Under the pieces are notes generated by a model. That model did not search any database. It was not told where the DNA came from and saw only the letters and a program-made list of their open reading frames with translations. This document shows positions 35,301 through 43,403 of a stretch of 64,000 nt of DNA, piece by piece (the first letter of the stretch is position 1; each line of letters starts with the position of its first letter). Source of the stretch: Elusimicrobiota bacterium (lineage in GTDB: Bacteria; Elusimicrobiota; Elusimicrobia; Elusimicrobiales; Elusimicrobiaceae); NCBI GenBank assembly GCA_009778915.1, contig WRFH01000001.1:186001-250000 (forward strand). The letters are read 5' to 3'. The position numbers and the translations under genes were made by a program.

Positions 35301-35836
35301 CCAAGACGGACCTCAAAACGGCTATCGCCAAAATCAACGCGACGACGAAAGAAAATTTCAAATACACTTTTGAACACGTGCGCGGCCATTTTAAAAATAT
35401 TTACTCCACGCTTTTCAGAGGCGGGGAAGCTGATTTGGTGCTTACTGAACCTGAAAATCTGCTTGAGACAGGCATAGAAATTTTCGCGTCTCCGCCGGGC
35501 AAAAAACTGCTTAACATATCGTCGATGTCCGGCGGGGAAAAGACGCTTACGGCGCTGTCTCTTCTGTTCGCGTTTTTCACGCACAATCCGTCACCGTTCT
35601 GCATTATGGACGAAGCGGACGCCGCGCTTGACGAGGCCAACGTCGAACGTTTTGTCAATCTTATCAAAGAGTTCTCTAAAACCACGCAGTTTGTCGTCGT
35701 AACGCACAATAAGCGCACTATGGAAGCGGCCCGCACTCTGTACGGGATAACAATGGAAGAGAGCGGCGTGTCAAAAGTAATGTCTGTCAACCTCAAAGAA
35801 GAAGGGGAAAAGATAGAAGAACTGGTCGGCGTATGA
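32387..35836 (+). CDS. smc: Chromosome segregation protein SMC
   Basis: 1149 residues with the complete SMC layout: N-terminal head with Walker A ([20 protein letters not shown]), arginine-finger region, long coiled coil, hinge (about residues 505-650), returning coiled coil, and C-terminal head with signature [19 protein letters not shown] and Walker B [19 protein letters not shown]. With ScpA/ScpB (not in this window) it loads at parS and compacts the chromosome. The 3' end overlaps the phosphoesterase gene by 4 bases. Confidence 0.95.
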   Translation: [1149 protein letters not shown]

Positions 35837-36573
35837 GATACGGCGTTTTTTCGGACGCGCACGCGAACCTGGAAGCGCTGCGCGCCGTTTTGGTTGAACT
35901 TGAGAAGGAAAAAGTACAGGGTTATATTTTCTGCGGGGATATGATAGGCTACGGCCCTCAGCCGGACGGGTGCGTTGAAATTATTAAAAAACTGCCGAAC
36001 CTTGCCGCCGTTATGGGCAACCACGACAGCGCTTTGAAAGACACCTCGCTTTTAAATTTTTTCAGTCCGGATTCTCTGCCGCCCATAAGACTTGCAAACG
36101 AAGAACTGAGCAAAGAAAATTTTAAATTTGTTTCCGAGCTGCCGCATACTTATTCGGGCGGGCATTTTCACGTCGTGCACGGCAGTTTTATGGACCCTAT
36201 TAAAGAGTATTGGATAACAAAATCCCAGTACAGGGTTAATTATGATTTGTGGAAGGGGTTGGTCTGTTTCGTCGGGCACACTCATATACCGTTTATAATG
36301 CATTCAAAGGATAATAAAGAAATACGCATTGATTTATTTACGCAGGAAGGGGAAATAATCCCGCTTGACAAAAACTCGCGTTACGTTATAAATCCCGGTT
36401 CCGTCGGCCAGCCGCGGGACGGGGATAACCGCGCGGCCGCCGGAGTTTACGACAGCGAAAAAAATACTTTTAAAATTATCCGCGCGGAATATGATATAGA
36501 GCGCACGCAGTATGATATGGCCGCGAAAGGTTTTGCGGCGAGGATTATTGAGCGCCTCAGCACAGGTATTTAA
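35833..36573 (+). CDS. Calcineurin-like metallophosphoesterase
   Basis: 246 residues. The five metal-binding blocks are present: FSDAHANLEAL, CGDMIGYGPQP, VMGNHDSAL, HVVHGS and FVGHTHIPF, with INPGSVGQPRDGD near the end. This matches the MJ0936/YfcE-like group of small cytoplasmic phosphodiesterases. The natural substrate is unknown. The start overlaps the smc stop by ATGA, so the two are translated together, although I know of no shared function. Confidence 0.85.
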   Translation: MRYGVFSDAHANLEALRAVLVELEKEKVQGYIFCGDMIGYGPQPDGCVEIIKKLPNLAAVMGNHDSALKDTSLLNFFSPDSLPPIRLANEELSKENFKFVSELPHTYSGGHFHVVHGSFMDPIKEYWITKSQYRVNYDLWKGLVCFVGHTHIPFIMHSKDNKEIRIDLFTQEGEIIPLDKNSRYVINPGSVGQPRDGDNRAAAGVYDSEKNTFKIIRAEYDIERTQYDMAAKGFAARIIERLSTGI

Positions 36574-36576
36574 CAA

Positions 36577-38004
36577 ATGACCGCAGTAAAAAATAAAATA
36601 GAAAATATGCAGAATAACAGGCGCGTTTTGGCGTGGCTTGTGGCGGTGGCTTTTTTTATGCAGATGCTGGACGGCACCATTTTAAACACCGGGCTGCCGG
36701 CGATAGCGCGGTCTCTGGGCGCAAACCCGCTGCGCATGCAGTCGGTGGTAATTTCTTATATGTTAACTGTCGCGTTTTTGATTCCGGTGTCCGGCTGGCT
36801 GGCGGACTTTTTCGGCACCAAAAGAGTTTTTATAAGCGCGATATTTATTTTTACTTTGGGTTCTTTAGCCTGCGCGATGAGCCAGTCCCTCTGGCAGCTT
36901 GTGCTGGCCCGTATTTTTCAGGGCGTGGGCGGCGCGCTTATGGTGCCCGTCGGCAGGCTGGCGGTAATGCGCGTGTTTCCGCAGAAGGAGATGGTCAGCG
37001 CGCTCAGTTTTATAACCATCCCCGGCCTTGTCGGCCCGCTTGTCGGTCCTATACTCGGCGGCATAATAGTTTATTACCTGAACTGGCACTGGATTTTTTT
37101 AATTAACCTGCCCATAGGCGTTATCTGCGCTTTGCTGACGCGCTACTTTATGCCTAAAGTCAAGCCTATGAAAATGGCTTTTGACTGGCCCGGCTATTTT
37201 TTCTTCAGCGCCGCGGTAATTTTGATGTCCCTTTCTCTTGCCAGCGCGGAGGGCGTTAACATAAGCACGCGCATGACGGTTTTTATGTTTCTTGCCGGCC
37301 TGTTTTTTATGCTGGCGTACGCGCGGTTTTCGTTCACGCGGCCGTGGAGGGCGCTTTTTAAGCCGCGGTTGTTTTACGAGCGCAGTTTTGCAGTCGGCAT
37401 AATAGCTAATATTTTTCTGCGTTTTGCCGCCGGCGCGCTGCCGTTTCTTGGGCCGCTTATGCTGCAAGTCGGGTTAGGGTTTTCGGCGTTAAAAGCCGGG
37501 CTTACCATGATACCCATGGGCATAACTTCAATATGGGCCAAGACTATGATTGAGGGAAACCTTAACAGATTCGGTTATAAAAAATTTATGATAGTAAACA
37601 CGGTGATTATCGGCGCGCTTATCAGCTGCTATGCTTTGATTAACGTTGACTCAAGCTATATTTTTATTCTGGCGCTGTTCGGCGTGCTGGGCATTTTTAA
37701 CTCTATGCAGTTTACGGCGTTAAACACTCTTACGCTTATCGCCGTGCCTAAGCGGGATTTGAGCCAGGCAAACAGCCTGCTTTCCGCCATCATGCAGCTG
37801 TCCATCAGCTTAGGCGTCGGCGTGGCGGGCGCGGCGCTTGCGTTTTTTAACGCGCATAATTATTATGCCCAGGGCTCCTCCAGGCTTATGTACGCGTTTC
37901 ACGCCACTTATCTGTCCGTGGGTATTTTCACCATAGTGGCCGCCAGTCTTTTCCTTATGCCGTTTGCAAAAAACATAGTCGACCGGCCTAATAAACTGCA
38001 ATAA
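36577..38004 (+). CDS. DHA2-family (EmrB/MdtD-like) MFS exporter
   Basis: 475 residues, 13-14 membrane helices. Diagnostic pieces are MQMLDGTILNTGLPAIARSL in helix 1, the motif A loop GWLADFFGTKRVF, ARIFQGVGGALMVPVGRLAV, and motif C-like GPLVGPILGGIIV in helix 5, as in drug-proton antiporters of the EmrB/QacA group; the MdtD/HsrA branch is closest in feel. Substrate unknown. It starts 3 bases after the phosphoesterase and is probably the last gene of this operon. Confidence 0.85.
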   Translation: MTAVKNKIENMQNNRRVLAWLVAVAFFMQMLDGTILNTGLPAIARSLGANPLRMQSVVISYMLTVAFLIPVSGWLADFFGTKRVFISAIFIFTLGSLACAMSQSLWQLVLARIFQGVGGALMVPVGRLAVMRVFPQKEMVSALSFITIPGLVGPLVGPILGGIIVYYLNWHWIFLINLPIGVICALLTRYFMPKVKPMKMAFDWPGYFFFSAAVILMSLSLASAEGVNISTRMTVFMFLAGLFFMLAYARFSFTRPWRALFKPRLFYERSFAVGIIANIFLRFAAGALPFLGPLMLQVGLGFSALKAGLTMIPMGITSIWAKTMIEGNLNRFGYKKFMIVNTVIIGALISCYALINVDSSYIFILALFGVLGIFNSMQFTALNTLTLIAVPKRDLSQANSLLSAIMQLSISLGVGVAGAALAFFNAHNYYAQGSSRLMYAFHATYLSVGIFTIVAASLFLMPFAKNIVDRPNKLQ

Positions 38005-38033
38005 AACCTCAGGCGAAAGCGTTTTAAAACATA

Positions 38034-38099
38034 GGTCCAAAGACCTAGAAGCGTATAGGTCTTAAGGCCCTTGTCGCTTACACCGGTTATTCCTATAAT
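38034..38099 (+). promoter_or_regulatory. Conserved dyad and promoter, copy 3
   Basis: Inverted repeat 38034-38047 / 38056-38069 (two mismatches, loop GAAGCGTA), one C, then -35 TTGTCG (38071-38076), a 17-nt spacer and a perfect TATAAT (38094-38099). This is the clearest promoter of the three copies and shows that the dyad ends one base upstream of the -35 box. Confidence 0.7.
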
Positions 38100-38133
38100 A
38101 ATAGTGTCGAAGATTAAAAAAGGAGTATTACAA

Positions 38134-39948
38134 ATGAAAAAACTTATGTTATTAGCGGCGGTAATCGCAAGCGCGTTATTTGCCGCGTCCTCGGCGAAAG
38201 CCCAGGTTAATGTCAGCATAAACCCGCAAAACGGAATTTATACTGACGCGAACGCCGGTCAGATGACCTTTAAGGTTGACGACGCTTCGTCCACCCAGGC
38301 GGTAATTTATGTTCTGCCGCCAAGCGTAACTGACCTTAATAAATACATCTTTGCTTTCCCCGCCGGTTCTACGATTAACGGGGTAGCGACGTCTTTGTCA
38401 GGTTTTACCAGCTCAAGCGGCCTGACGATGGTCCCGCCTTATTCCAGCTCTAATATCAGCTACAGCCCTTACTTCAATAGTAATAAGGCGCTGTTAAACT
38501 CTTATATCTGGCAGGCGCCCGACGGCAATTATTATCTTAAAGCCGTCAACAACTATAATGTTATTTTAGCTTCCGTAGCGAACGGCAAAACCACGACTAA
38601 AACGGGGACTATGACCGTTAAATGGGACGCTACTAACGGCGGCGGCAACGGCGGAGGTAATTCCGGCGGCGGCTCGCTCCCGGGCAGCGGCGGCGGCAAC
38701 AACGGTGGTAATGGCGGCGGCAACGGCGGTGGTGGTAACAATGGCGGCGGTAACGACACGCTTCCCGGCACAGGCAGCAATAATACCGGTAACGGCACGG
38801 CTAGTTTGATTGGTAACGGTACTGTCAGTATAAACCCGCCCAATGGTATTTTTACCGACCAGAACGGCAACCAGGTAAATTTAAAAGCTGATCCGAACGC
38901 AACGGACTCTGCGGCTTATGTTGCTAAATCAGACGGTACCTATTGTTTAATGTACCCGAACGGTTCCAGCATGAACGGACAGACCGTCAATCTTAAAAAC
39001 GGAATTACGACCGGCATACCTTTCTCTTATACTGCCAGCAACGTATTCCCCGGCACATCCGCGACGAACTGCGGAACTTTAGGCAGCGACGGCAAATATT
39101 ATCTTAACCCGGGTTCTTATAACCTGGCCGTAGCGTCTATTGTAAACGGTAATCTCGTGTGGAATACGGTTCCGTTTACGGTCGCGTATAATGCTACCGG
39201 CAACGGCGGCGGCAGCGACGTTCTCCCCGGCACAGGCAACGGCGGCGGCGATACGCTCCCCGGTACTGACGGCAACGGCAATACTAACCAGGATAGTAAT
39301 CAAAATAATAATAATACCGTTACTTCCGGCACTAAAGTCAGCATTAATCCGCAGGCCAATCCGCCGATTTATGTCGACCAGAATAACAGCCAGGTATTCG
39401 CGCAGGCTGCCCTTAACTCAACCGCTTCAGCCGTTTACGTTACTCAGCAGGGGACAAACAAAATATGCGCTGTTTTCCCTGACGGCTCAAGCATGAACGG
39501 GCAGACTCTCAACCTTAAAAACGGCATTGTGACAAATACGCCTTATTCATATCCTGCGGGTAATGTGTTCCCCGGCTCCAACTGTGCAACTCAGGGCAGC
39601 GACGGTAAATATTACCTTAACCCGGGCAATTATAACTTAGTCGTAGCCTCTATTGTAAACGGTAAACTCACGCAGAAAGCTGGTCCGTTTACGGTTGCGT
39701 GGGACGCTAAAAATACTAACACCGGCATTGAGAACACTAACGCTTCTAATAAACAGGTCTATATGTCCAACGGCGTTATGTACGTAAAAAGCTGCCAGGG
39801 CACCACGTGCTCTGTTTACACGACCGACGGCAGAAAAGTTTACGGCAAAGCCATAAACAATGTTGAAGAACAAATCAACAATCTTCCTAAAGGTATATTA
39901 ATATACAAAGGCAGCGACGGTACGACCTCAAAAGTAATTAATCAGTAA
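38134..39948 (+). CDS. Exported multidomain protein with three repeats and a sorting-like C-terminus
   Basis: 604 residues from the ATG at 38134 (AAGGAG upstream). Signal peptide, then three copies of a ~110-residue domain starting near residues 24, 230 and 400 (consensus VSINPxNGIYTDxN, MNGQTxNLKNGI, GSDGKYYLNPGxYNL, VASIVNG). The copies are joined by Gly/Asn/Ser-rich linkers (about 168-215 and 345-390). The last ~65 residues (about 539-604: VYMSNGVMYVKSC, VYTTDGRKVYGKAI, LPKGILIYKG) resemble a C-terminal secretion/sorting domain. A surface location is likely. It shares the domain with the next gene. Confidence 0.7.
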   Translation: MKKLMLLAAVIASALFAASSAKAQVNVSINPQNGIYTDANAGQMTFKVDDASSTQAVIYVLPPSVTDLNKYIFAFPAGSTINGVATSLSGFTSSSGLTMVPPYSSSNISYSPYFNSNKALLNSYIWQAPDGNYYLKAVNNYNVILASVANGKTTTKTGTMTVKWDATNGGGNGGGNSGGGSLPGSGGGNNGGNGGGNGGGGNNGGGNDTLPGTGSNNTGNGTASLIGNGTVSINPPNGIFTDQNGNQVNLKADPNATDSAAYVAKSDGTYCLMYPNGSSMNGQTVNLKNGITTGIPFSYTASNVFPGTSATNCGTLGSDGKYYLNPGSYNLAVASIVNGNLVWNTVPFTVAYNATGNGGGSDVLPGTGNGGGDTLPGTDGNGNTNQDSNQNNNNTVTSGTKVSINPQANPPIYVDQNNSQVFAQAALNSTASAVYVTQQGTNKICAVFPDGSSMNGQTLNLKNGIVTNTPYSYPAGNVFPGSNCATQGSDGKYYLNPGNYNLVVASIVNGKLTQKAGPFTVAWDAKNTNTGIENTNASNKQVYMSNGVMYVKSCQGTTCSVYTTDGRKVYGKAINNVEEQINNLPKGILIYKGSDGTTSKVINQ

Positions 39949-39962
39949 AAGTTTAAAAAAAC

Positions 39963-39990
39963 CGCCCGTAGTAATACGGGCGTTTTTTTT
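39963..39990 (+). terminator. Terminator
   Basis: CGCCCGTA / TACGGGCG stem with GTAA loop followed by eight T. Confidence 0.9.
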
Positions 39991-40056
39991 GCCGCTTGAT
40001 TTTAAGCTGTTTTATAATATATTAGAGGTATCAAGACTTATGGACAGGAGAGTGAT

Positions 40057-41286
40057 ATGAGAAAATTGTTTGCAGCGCTTTTGCTGTTATTGCCGATTGC
40101 CTGTGTCGCGCAGACTTGGCCGCCGACGATAATGATGTATCCGCCGGCTAATACTTTGTACGCGCAGCCGGATTTGAATTTAGTTTTGCGCCCGGTTACG
40201 GCGCAGATGAATTTTAATAACGTCGTCCCGTGGGACAAGGCAGAAATGTTTGTCTGCCCTCCGGGCGGTTATACCGTCGGGGACGACGGCGCGCCGAGTA
40301 AATTTTATTCCAGAACGCCGCTTGATATTGAAACTTGTCTTAACGGCACCTGCAATCTTTATTTTAACACGCCGATTAACTGGAACGGACAGGGCAGCCC
40401 GACATTGCTCACGCCGTCTGATAAATATCCGACGGGTTTTGAAAAACTTTTGCCGCAAGGTGACTACGACGTTGTCTGGCGCATTCAAAGAATCCCCGAC
40501 GGCGCCACCCAGCCGGACGGCTCCATGGCGGTAAAAGCCGGCACTTTTACGATAAAAGGCATTGACGGCATGACGCCCGGCACCGACGACAGCGACGTTG
40601 AAATTAAAAACAACAACACTGTTTTCATCTACCCGCCGCAGGGTATTTTTGACGACTTGGGCAACTCAGAAATTTATATAAAACTTAATAAAGACGTCAC
40701 GAACGCGGCGGTGTTTATCGGCGGCAAAGGAGCTGATTTGAAAGACAGCCTTTTTGCGGCTTCCTCAAATGACGCCGGCGCGCAGATAAAAGAAGTTCCC
40801 GTTGCGCTTGACGCTTTAAAAAGCGGCGTGGAAATTCCGCCGCCGTCATATGTAACAACGCTGGATAACAGAGGTCTGCCGATATACCGCAATCAAATGC
40901 TGTTAAACCAGTATACGAATTTCCATGACAGCTGTATGGATATCGTTTTAAACGAGGGCCAGTTTGCCGTCACCGTCGTTTACATGATAGGCGACAATGT
41001 TTATTTTAAATCCGCGATATATAACGTCAAGTACAGCACCGACGTTACGACGGGTATTACTCCAGTTAACGCCGCAGACGTTAAAATTTACTTAAACGCC
41101 GCCAATAATTTGAATATTGACGGCAAAAACGTAAAGGAAGTAAAAGTTTTCGGTCTTAACGGCGCCGGCGTTTATAAAGGCAATTCGCAGTACGTTAACG
41201 CAAGCGGCTGGCCGGCCGGCGTTTATATCGTCACGGTTACGACGACCGACGGACGCGGCGCGGTGCAGAAAGTTATTAAGAAATAA
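40057..41286 (+). CDS. Exported protein with T9SS-like C-terminal sorting domain
   Basis: 409 residues. Signal peptide (MRKLFAALLLLLPIACVAQ), then two domains related to the repeats of the preceding gene (PPTIMMYPPANTLYAQPD; VFIYPPQGIFDDLGNSE). The last ~70 residues read KEVKVFGLNGAGVYKGN, ASGWPAGVYIVTVTTTDGRG, and VQKVIKK, closely matching the pattern of type IX (Por) type A sorting domains: a GxxVY strand, LPAGVYxV and a basic end. T9SS core genes are not visible here. AGGAGAG precedes the start. Surface or extracellular location is inferred; function unknown. Confidence 0.65.
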   Translation: MRKLFAALLLLLPIACVAQTWPPTIMMYPPANTLYAQPDLNLVLRPVTAQMNFNNVVPWDKAEMFVCPPGGYTVGDDGAPSKFYSRTPLDIETCLNGTCNLYFNTPINWNGQGSPTLLTPSDKYPTGFEKLLPQGDYDVVWRIQRIPDGATQPDGSMAVKAGTFTIKGIDGMTPGTDDSDVEIKNNNTVFIYPPQGIFDDLGNSEIYIKLNKDVTNAAVFIGGKGADLKDSLFAASSNDAGAQIKEVPVALDALKSGVEIPPPSYVTTLDNRGLPIYRNQMLLNQYTNFHDSCMDIVLNEGQFAVTVVYMIGDNVYFKSAIYNVKYSTDVTTGITPVNAADVKIYLNAANNLNIDGKNVKEVKVFGLNGAGVYKGNSQYVNASGWPAGVYIVTVTTTDGRGAVQKVIKK

Positions 41287-41297
41287 ATTATTTAAAA

Positions 41298-41333
41298 AAA
41301 CCGCCGCCGGCAATTTGCCGGCGGCGGTTTCTT
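41298..41333 (+). terminator. Terminator
   Basis: AACCGCCGCCGGCAA / TTGCCGGCGGCGGTT, a very stable hairpin with short T-run. Confidence 0.8.
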
Positions 41334-41354
41334 ATATCTGTCGAAAATTCTTGA

Positions 41355-41460
41355 ATAATTTTCTTCCCTTTATAAGGGAAGTGCCCGGAGGGCGAAGGGT
41401 TTTAATCCTGTTAAAAACCCCTCCCCGGCTTTGCCGGGACTCCCCTTAAAAGGGGAGAAA
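41355..41460. repeat. Diverged family A palindromic repeat
   Basis: CTTCCCTTTATAAGGGAAG hairpin, GGGCGAAGGGTTTT, then AAAAACCCCTCCCC, a CCCGGC/GCCGGG hairpin and TCCCCTTAAAAGGGGA. Two halves face each other as in the copy at 6184. It lies between converging gene ends and may terminate rpoD. Confidence 0.5.
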
Positions 41461-41477
41461 ATATGTCGGCATTTTTT

Positions 41478-43193
41478 TTATTCGTCGGAATAGTCTTTGA
41501 GCATTTTGGTTCTGCTCGGGTGGCGCAGTTTGCGTATGGCTTTGGCTTCAATCTGCCTGACGCGCTCTCTCGTTACATTAAACATTTTCCCAACTTCTTC
41601 CAGCGTGCGCGGATAGCCGGAATCTATACCGAAACGCAGGCGTATTATTTTCGCCTCGCGCTCGGACAGCGTGTTTAAAACTTCCGACACTTCCTGTTTC
41701 CTGAGGAAATCGGAGGCTGTTATCGTCGGATTGGCGCCGTTTTTATCTTCGATAAAATCTTCAAGGTTGCTATCTTCGTCTTCGCCCACCGGCGTGGAAA
41801 GAGAGATGGGATCCTGCATGATTTTGAGGACGCCTTTTACTTTTTCCATAGACAGACGCAGAGATTTTGAATAATCTTCAAGGCTCGGCTCGCGGCCGTG
41901 TTCCTGACGGAATTTGTTGGTGACTTTTGTCAGCTTTGAAACCAGCTCTTTCATGTGCACCGGTATGCGGATGGTGTTCGCCTGGTCCGCGATGGCGCGG
42001 TTAATGGACTGGCGTATCCACCACGTCGCGTAAGTCGAGAATTTAAAGCCGCGTTTATATTCAAATTTTTCGACGGCTTTCATTAAACCCAGGCCGCCCT
42101 CCTGTATTAAATCCGACAGTTCAAGATTAGAATTAACGTGCTTTTTCGCGATGGATACGACGAGACGCAGGTTGGCCTTAATGAGTTTCAGCTTATCCTG
42201 CAAAATCATATCTTCAAAAAACACAATGCGGTCGTTGAAAGCGATAAATTCTTTTTCGCTCATCGGCAGAGTGTTAACGATTTTCTCGTGTCTGGAGCGC
42301 ACGCCGTCTATGTTTGCCACCGCTTTTTCCAGTTCTTCGTAGGTAAATCCCGTCCTTTTTTTAAGGTCGGCATGTGTTGTTTTACCTTTTTGCGCGGCGG
42401 TAAATTCTTTTTTAATTTTGTCGTAAGGGCCGAAGTATTCGTCAAATCTTTCCATATCCGTGCGGGATTCGGATATTCTCTGCGCCAGGCTTTTTATTCT
42501 GTTCGTCAGACGTTTGATTTTATTTTGGTTTAAATTAAGTTTTATAATCGCGTCGACGACTTCTTTTTGTTTTTTCTCCAGCGCTTCCGTATTTTTGTTA
42601 AGCGTTTTGTCCGTGACGCCCGGCGCGCGGAGGCTTTTCATAAGCGCGGTGATTTCCTGCTCGCGTTTGCCTATAAAACGCGCCGCGTCTTTAAGTTTTT
42701 TGCGCATGTTGTTGAGCTCGCGCGTGGTTCTTTTACCGCGCGGCATCAGTTCCTTCGTCGTCATTTCTTCCTGGTCTACAAGTTCTTCCCAGTTGCAGAT
42801 TTCGCGCATTGTGATGGGGGATTCAAGAACCAGTTTGCGCAGTTCTCTTTCACGTTCGCGCACGTTGCGGGCCAGCGTAATTTCCTCGTCGCGCGAAAGC
42901 AGCGGCACTTTGCCCATTTCTGACAGGTACATGCGTATTGAATTTGAAATGTCCGGGTTCGCGATAAATTCTTCGGTGTAAGCTTCTTTATCCGCCATGG
43001 CGACGGCTTTATATTTTTTGCGGTCCACGACTTGTATTCCCAAATCTTCAAGCGTGCCCATCAGGCCGTCAATATCTTCGGCGCTCATCGAACTTGACGT
43101 CAGAGAACGGTTAATTTCGTCAAGTGTCAAAAAACCGTTTTCCTTTCCCACTTCAACTAAATCTTTAAACGCTTTATTCGCGACGTTTGCCAT
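41478..43193 (-). CDS. rpoD: Primary sigma factor RpoD (sigma 70)
   Basis: 571 residues. Region 1.1-like N-terminus ([11 protein letters not shown]), region 1.2 ([21 protein letters not shown]), a large non-conserved insert, regions 2.1-2.4 ([50 protein letters not shown]), region 3 and region 4 with the -35 helix-turn-helix ([20 protein letters not shown]). A housekeeping sigma is consistent with the TTGACA/TATAAT-like promoters in the window. Last gene of the rpsU-dnaG-rpoD set; AAAAGAGG precedes the start, and a foldback element lies immediately upstream. Confidence 0.95.
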   Translation of the reverse strand: MANVANKAFKDLVEVGKENGFLTLDEINRSLTSSSMSAEDIDGLMGTLEDLGIQVVDRKKYKAVAMADKEAYTEEFIANPDISNSIRMYLSEMGKVPLLSRDEEITLARNVRERERELRKLVLESPITMREICNWEELVDQEEMTTKELMPRGKRTTRELNNMRKKLKDAARFIGKREQEITALMKSLRAPGVTDKTLNKNTEALEKKQKEVVDAIIKLNLNQNKIKRLTNRIKSLAQRISESRTDMERFDEYFGPYDKIKKEFTAAQKGKTTHADLKKRTGFTYEELEKAVANIDGVRSRHEKIVNTLPMSEKEFIAFNDRIVFFEDMILQDKLKLIKANLRLVVSIAKKHVNSNLELSDLIQEGGLGLMKAVEKFEYKRGFKFSTYATWWIRQSINRAIADQANTIRIPVHMKELVSKLTKVTNKFRQEHGREPSLEDYSKSLRLSMEKVKGVLKIMQDPISLSTPVGEDEDSNLEDFIEDKNGANPTITASDFLRKQEVSEVLNTLSEREAKIIRLRFGIDSGYPRTLEEVGKMFNVTRERVRQIEAKAIRKLRHPSRTKMLKDYSDE

Positions 43194-43209
43194 ATTAAAC
43201 CTCTTTTAA

Positions 43210-43403
43210 GATTACAGAACGTTATTAACCCGTCGCGCGTTTGCCAAAAAGCAGGCAAACCCTGCGGGCTGTGTAATTTTTAGAAAATTTTAATTTTTTT
43301 GCTCCTTACGTAGGCTCCGCTTGTCAGCTACGCGCGTCGCAAAGAAAATTAAAATTTTCAAAAAATTACTTTGCGCGCGACGGGTTAATAACGTTCTGTA
43401 ATC
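43210..43403. mobile_element. MITE-like foldback element with 30-bp perfect terminal inverted repeats
   Basis: Positions 43210-43239 and 43374-43403 are exact reverse complements. Inside, 43275-43299 and 43346-43370 are a second inverted pair with one mismatch. No ORF. It begins directly at the dnaG stop codon and ends just before the rpoD ribosome-binding site. No target duplication is obvious. Confidence 0.6.

Noticed and set aside
38640-38760. Tandem repeat or CRISPR-like pattern
   Set aside because: This is a Gly/Asn codon-rich linker inside a coding region, without regular repeat-spacer structure.
38553-38870. Pro/Leu-rich frame antisense to the exported repeat protein
   Set aside because: Mirror image of the Gly/Asn-rich linker DNA; low complexity, no start signals.
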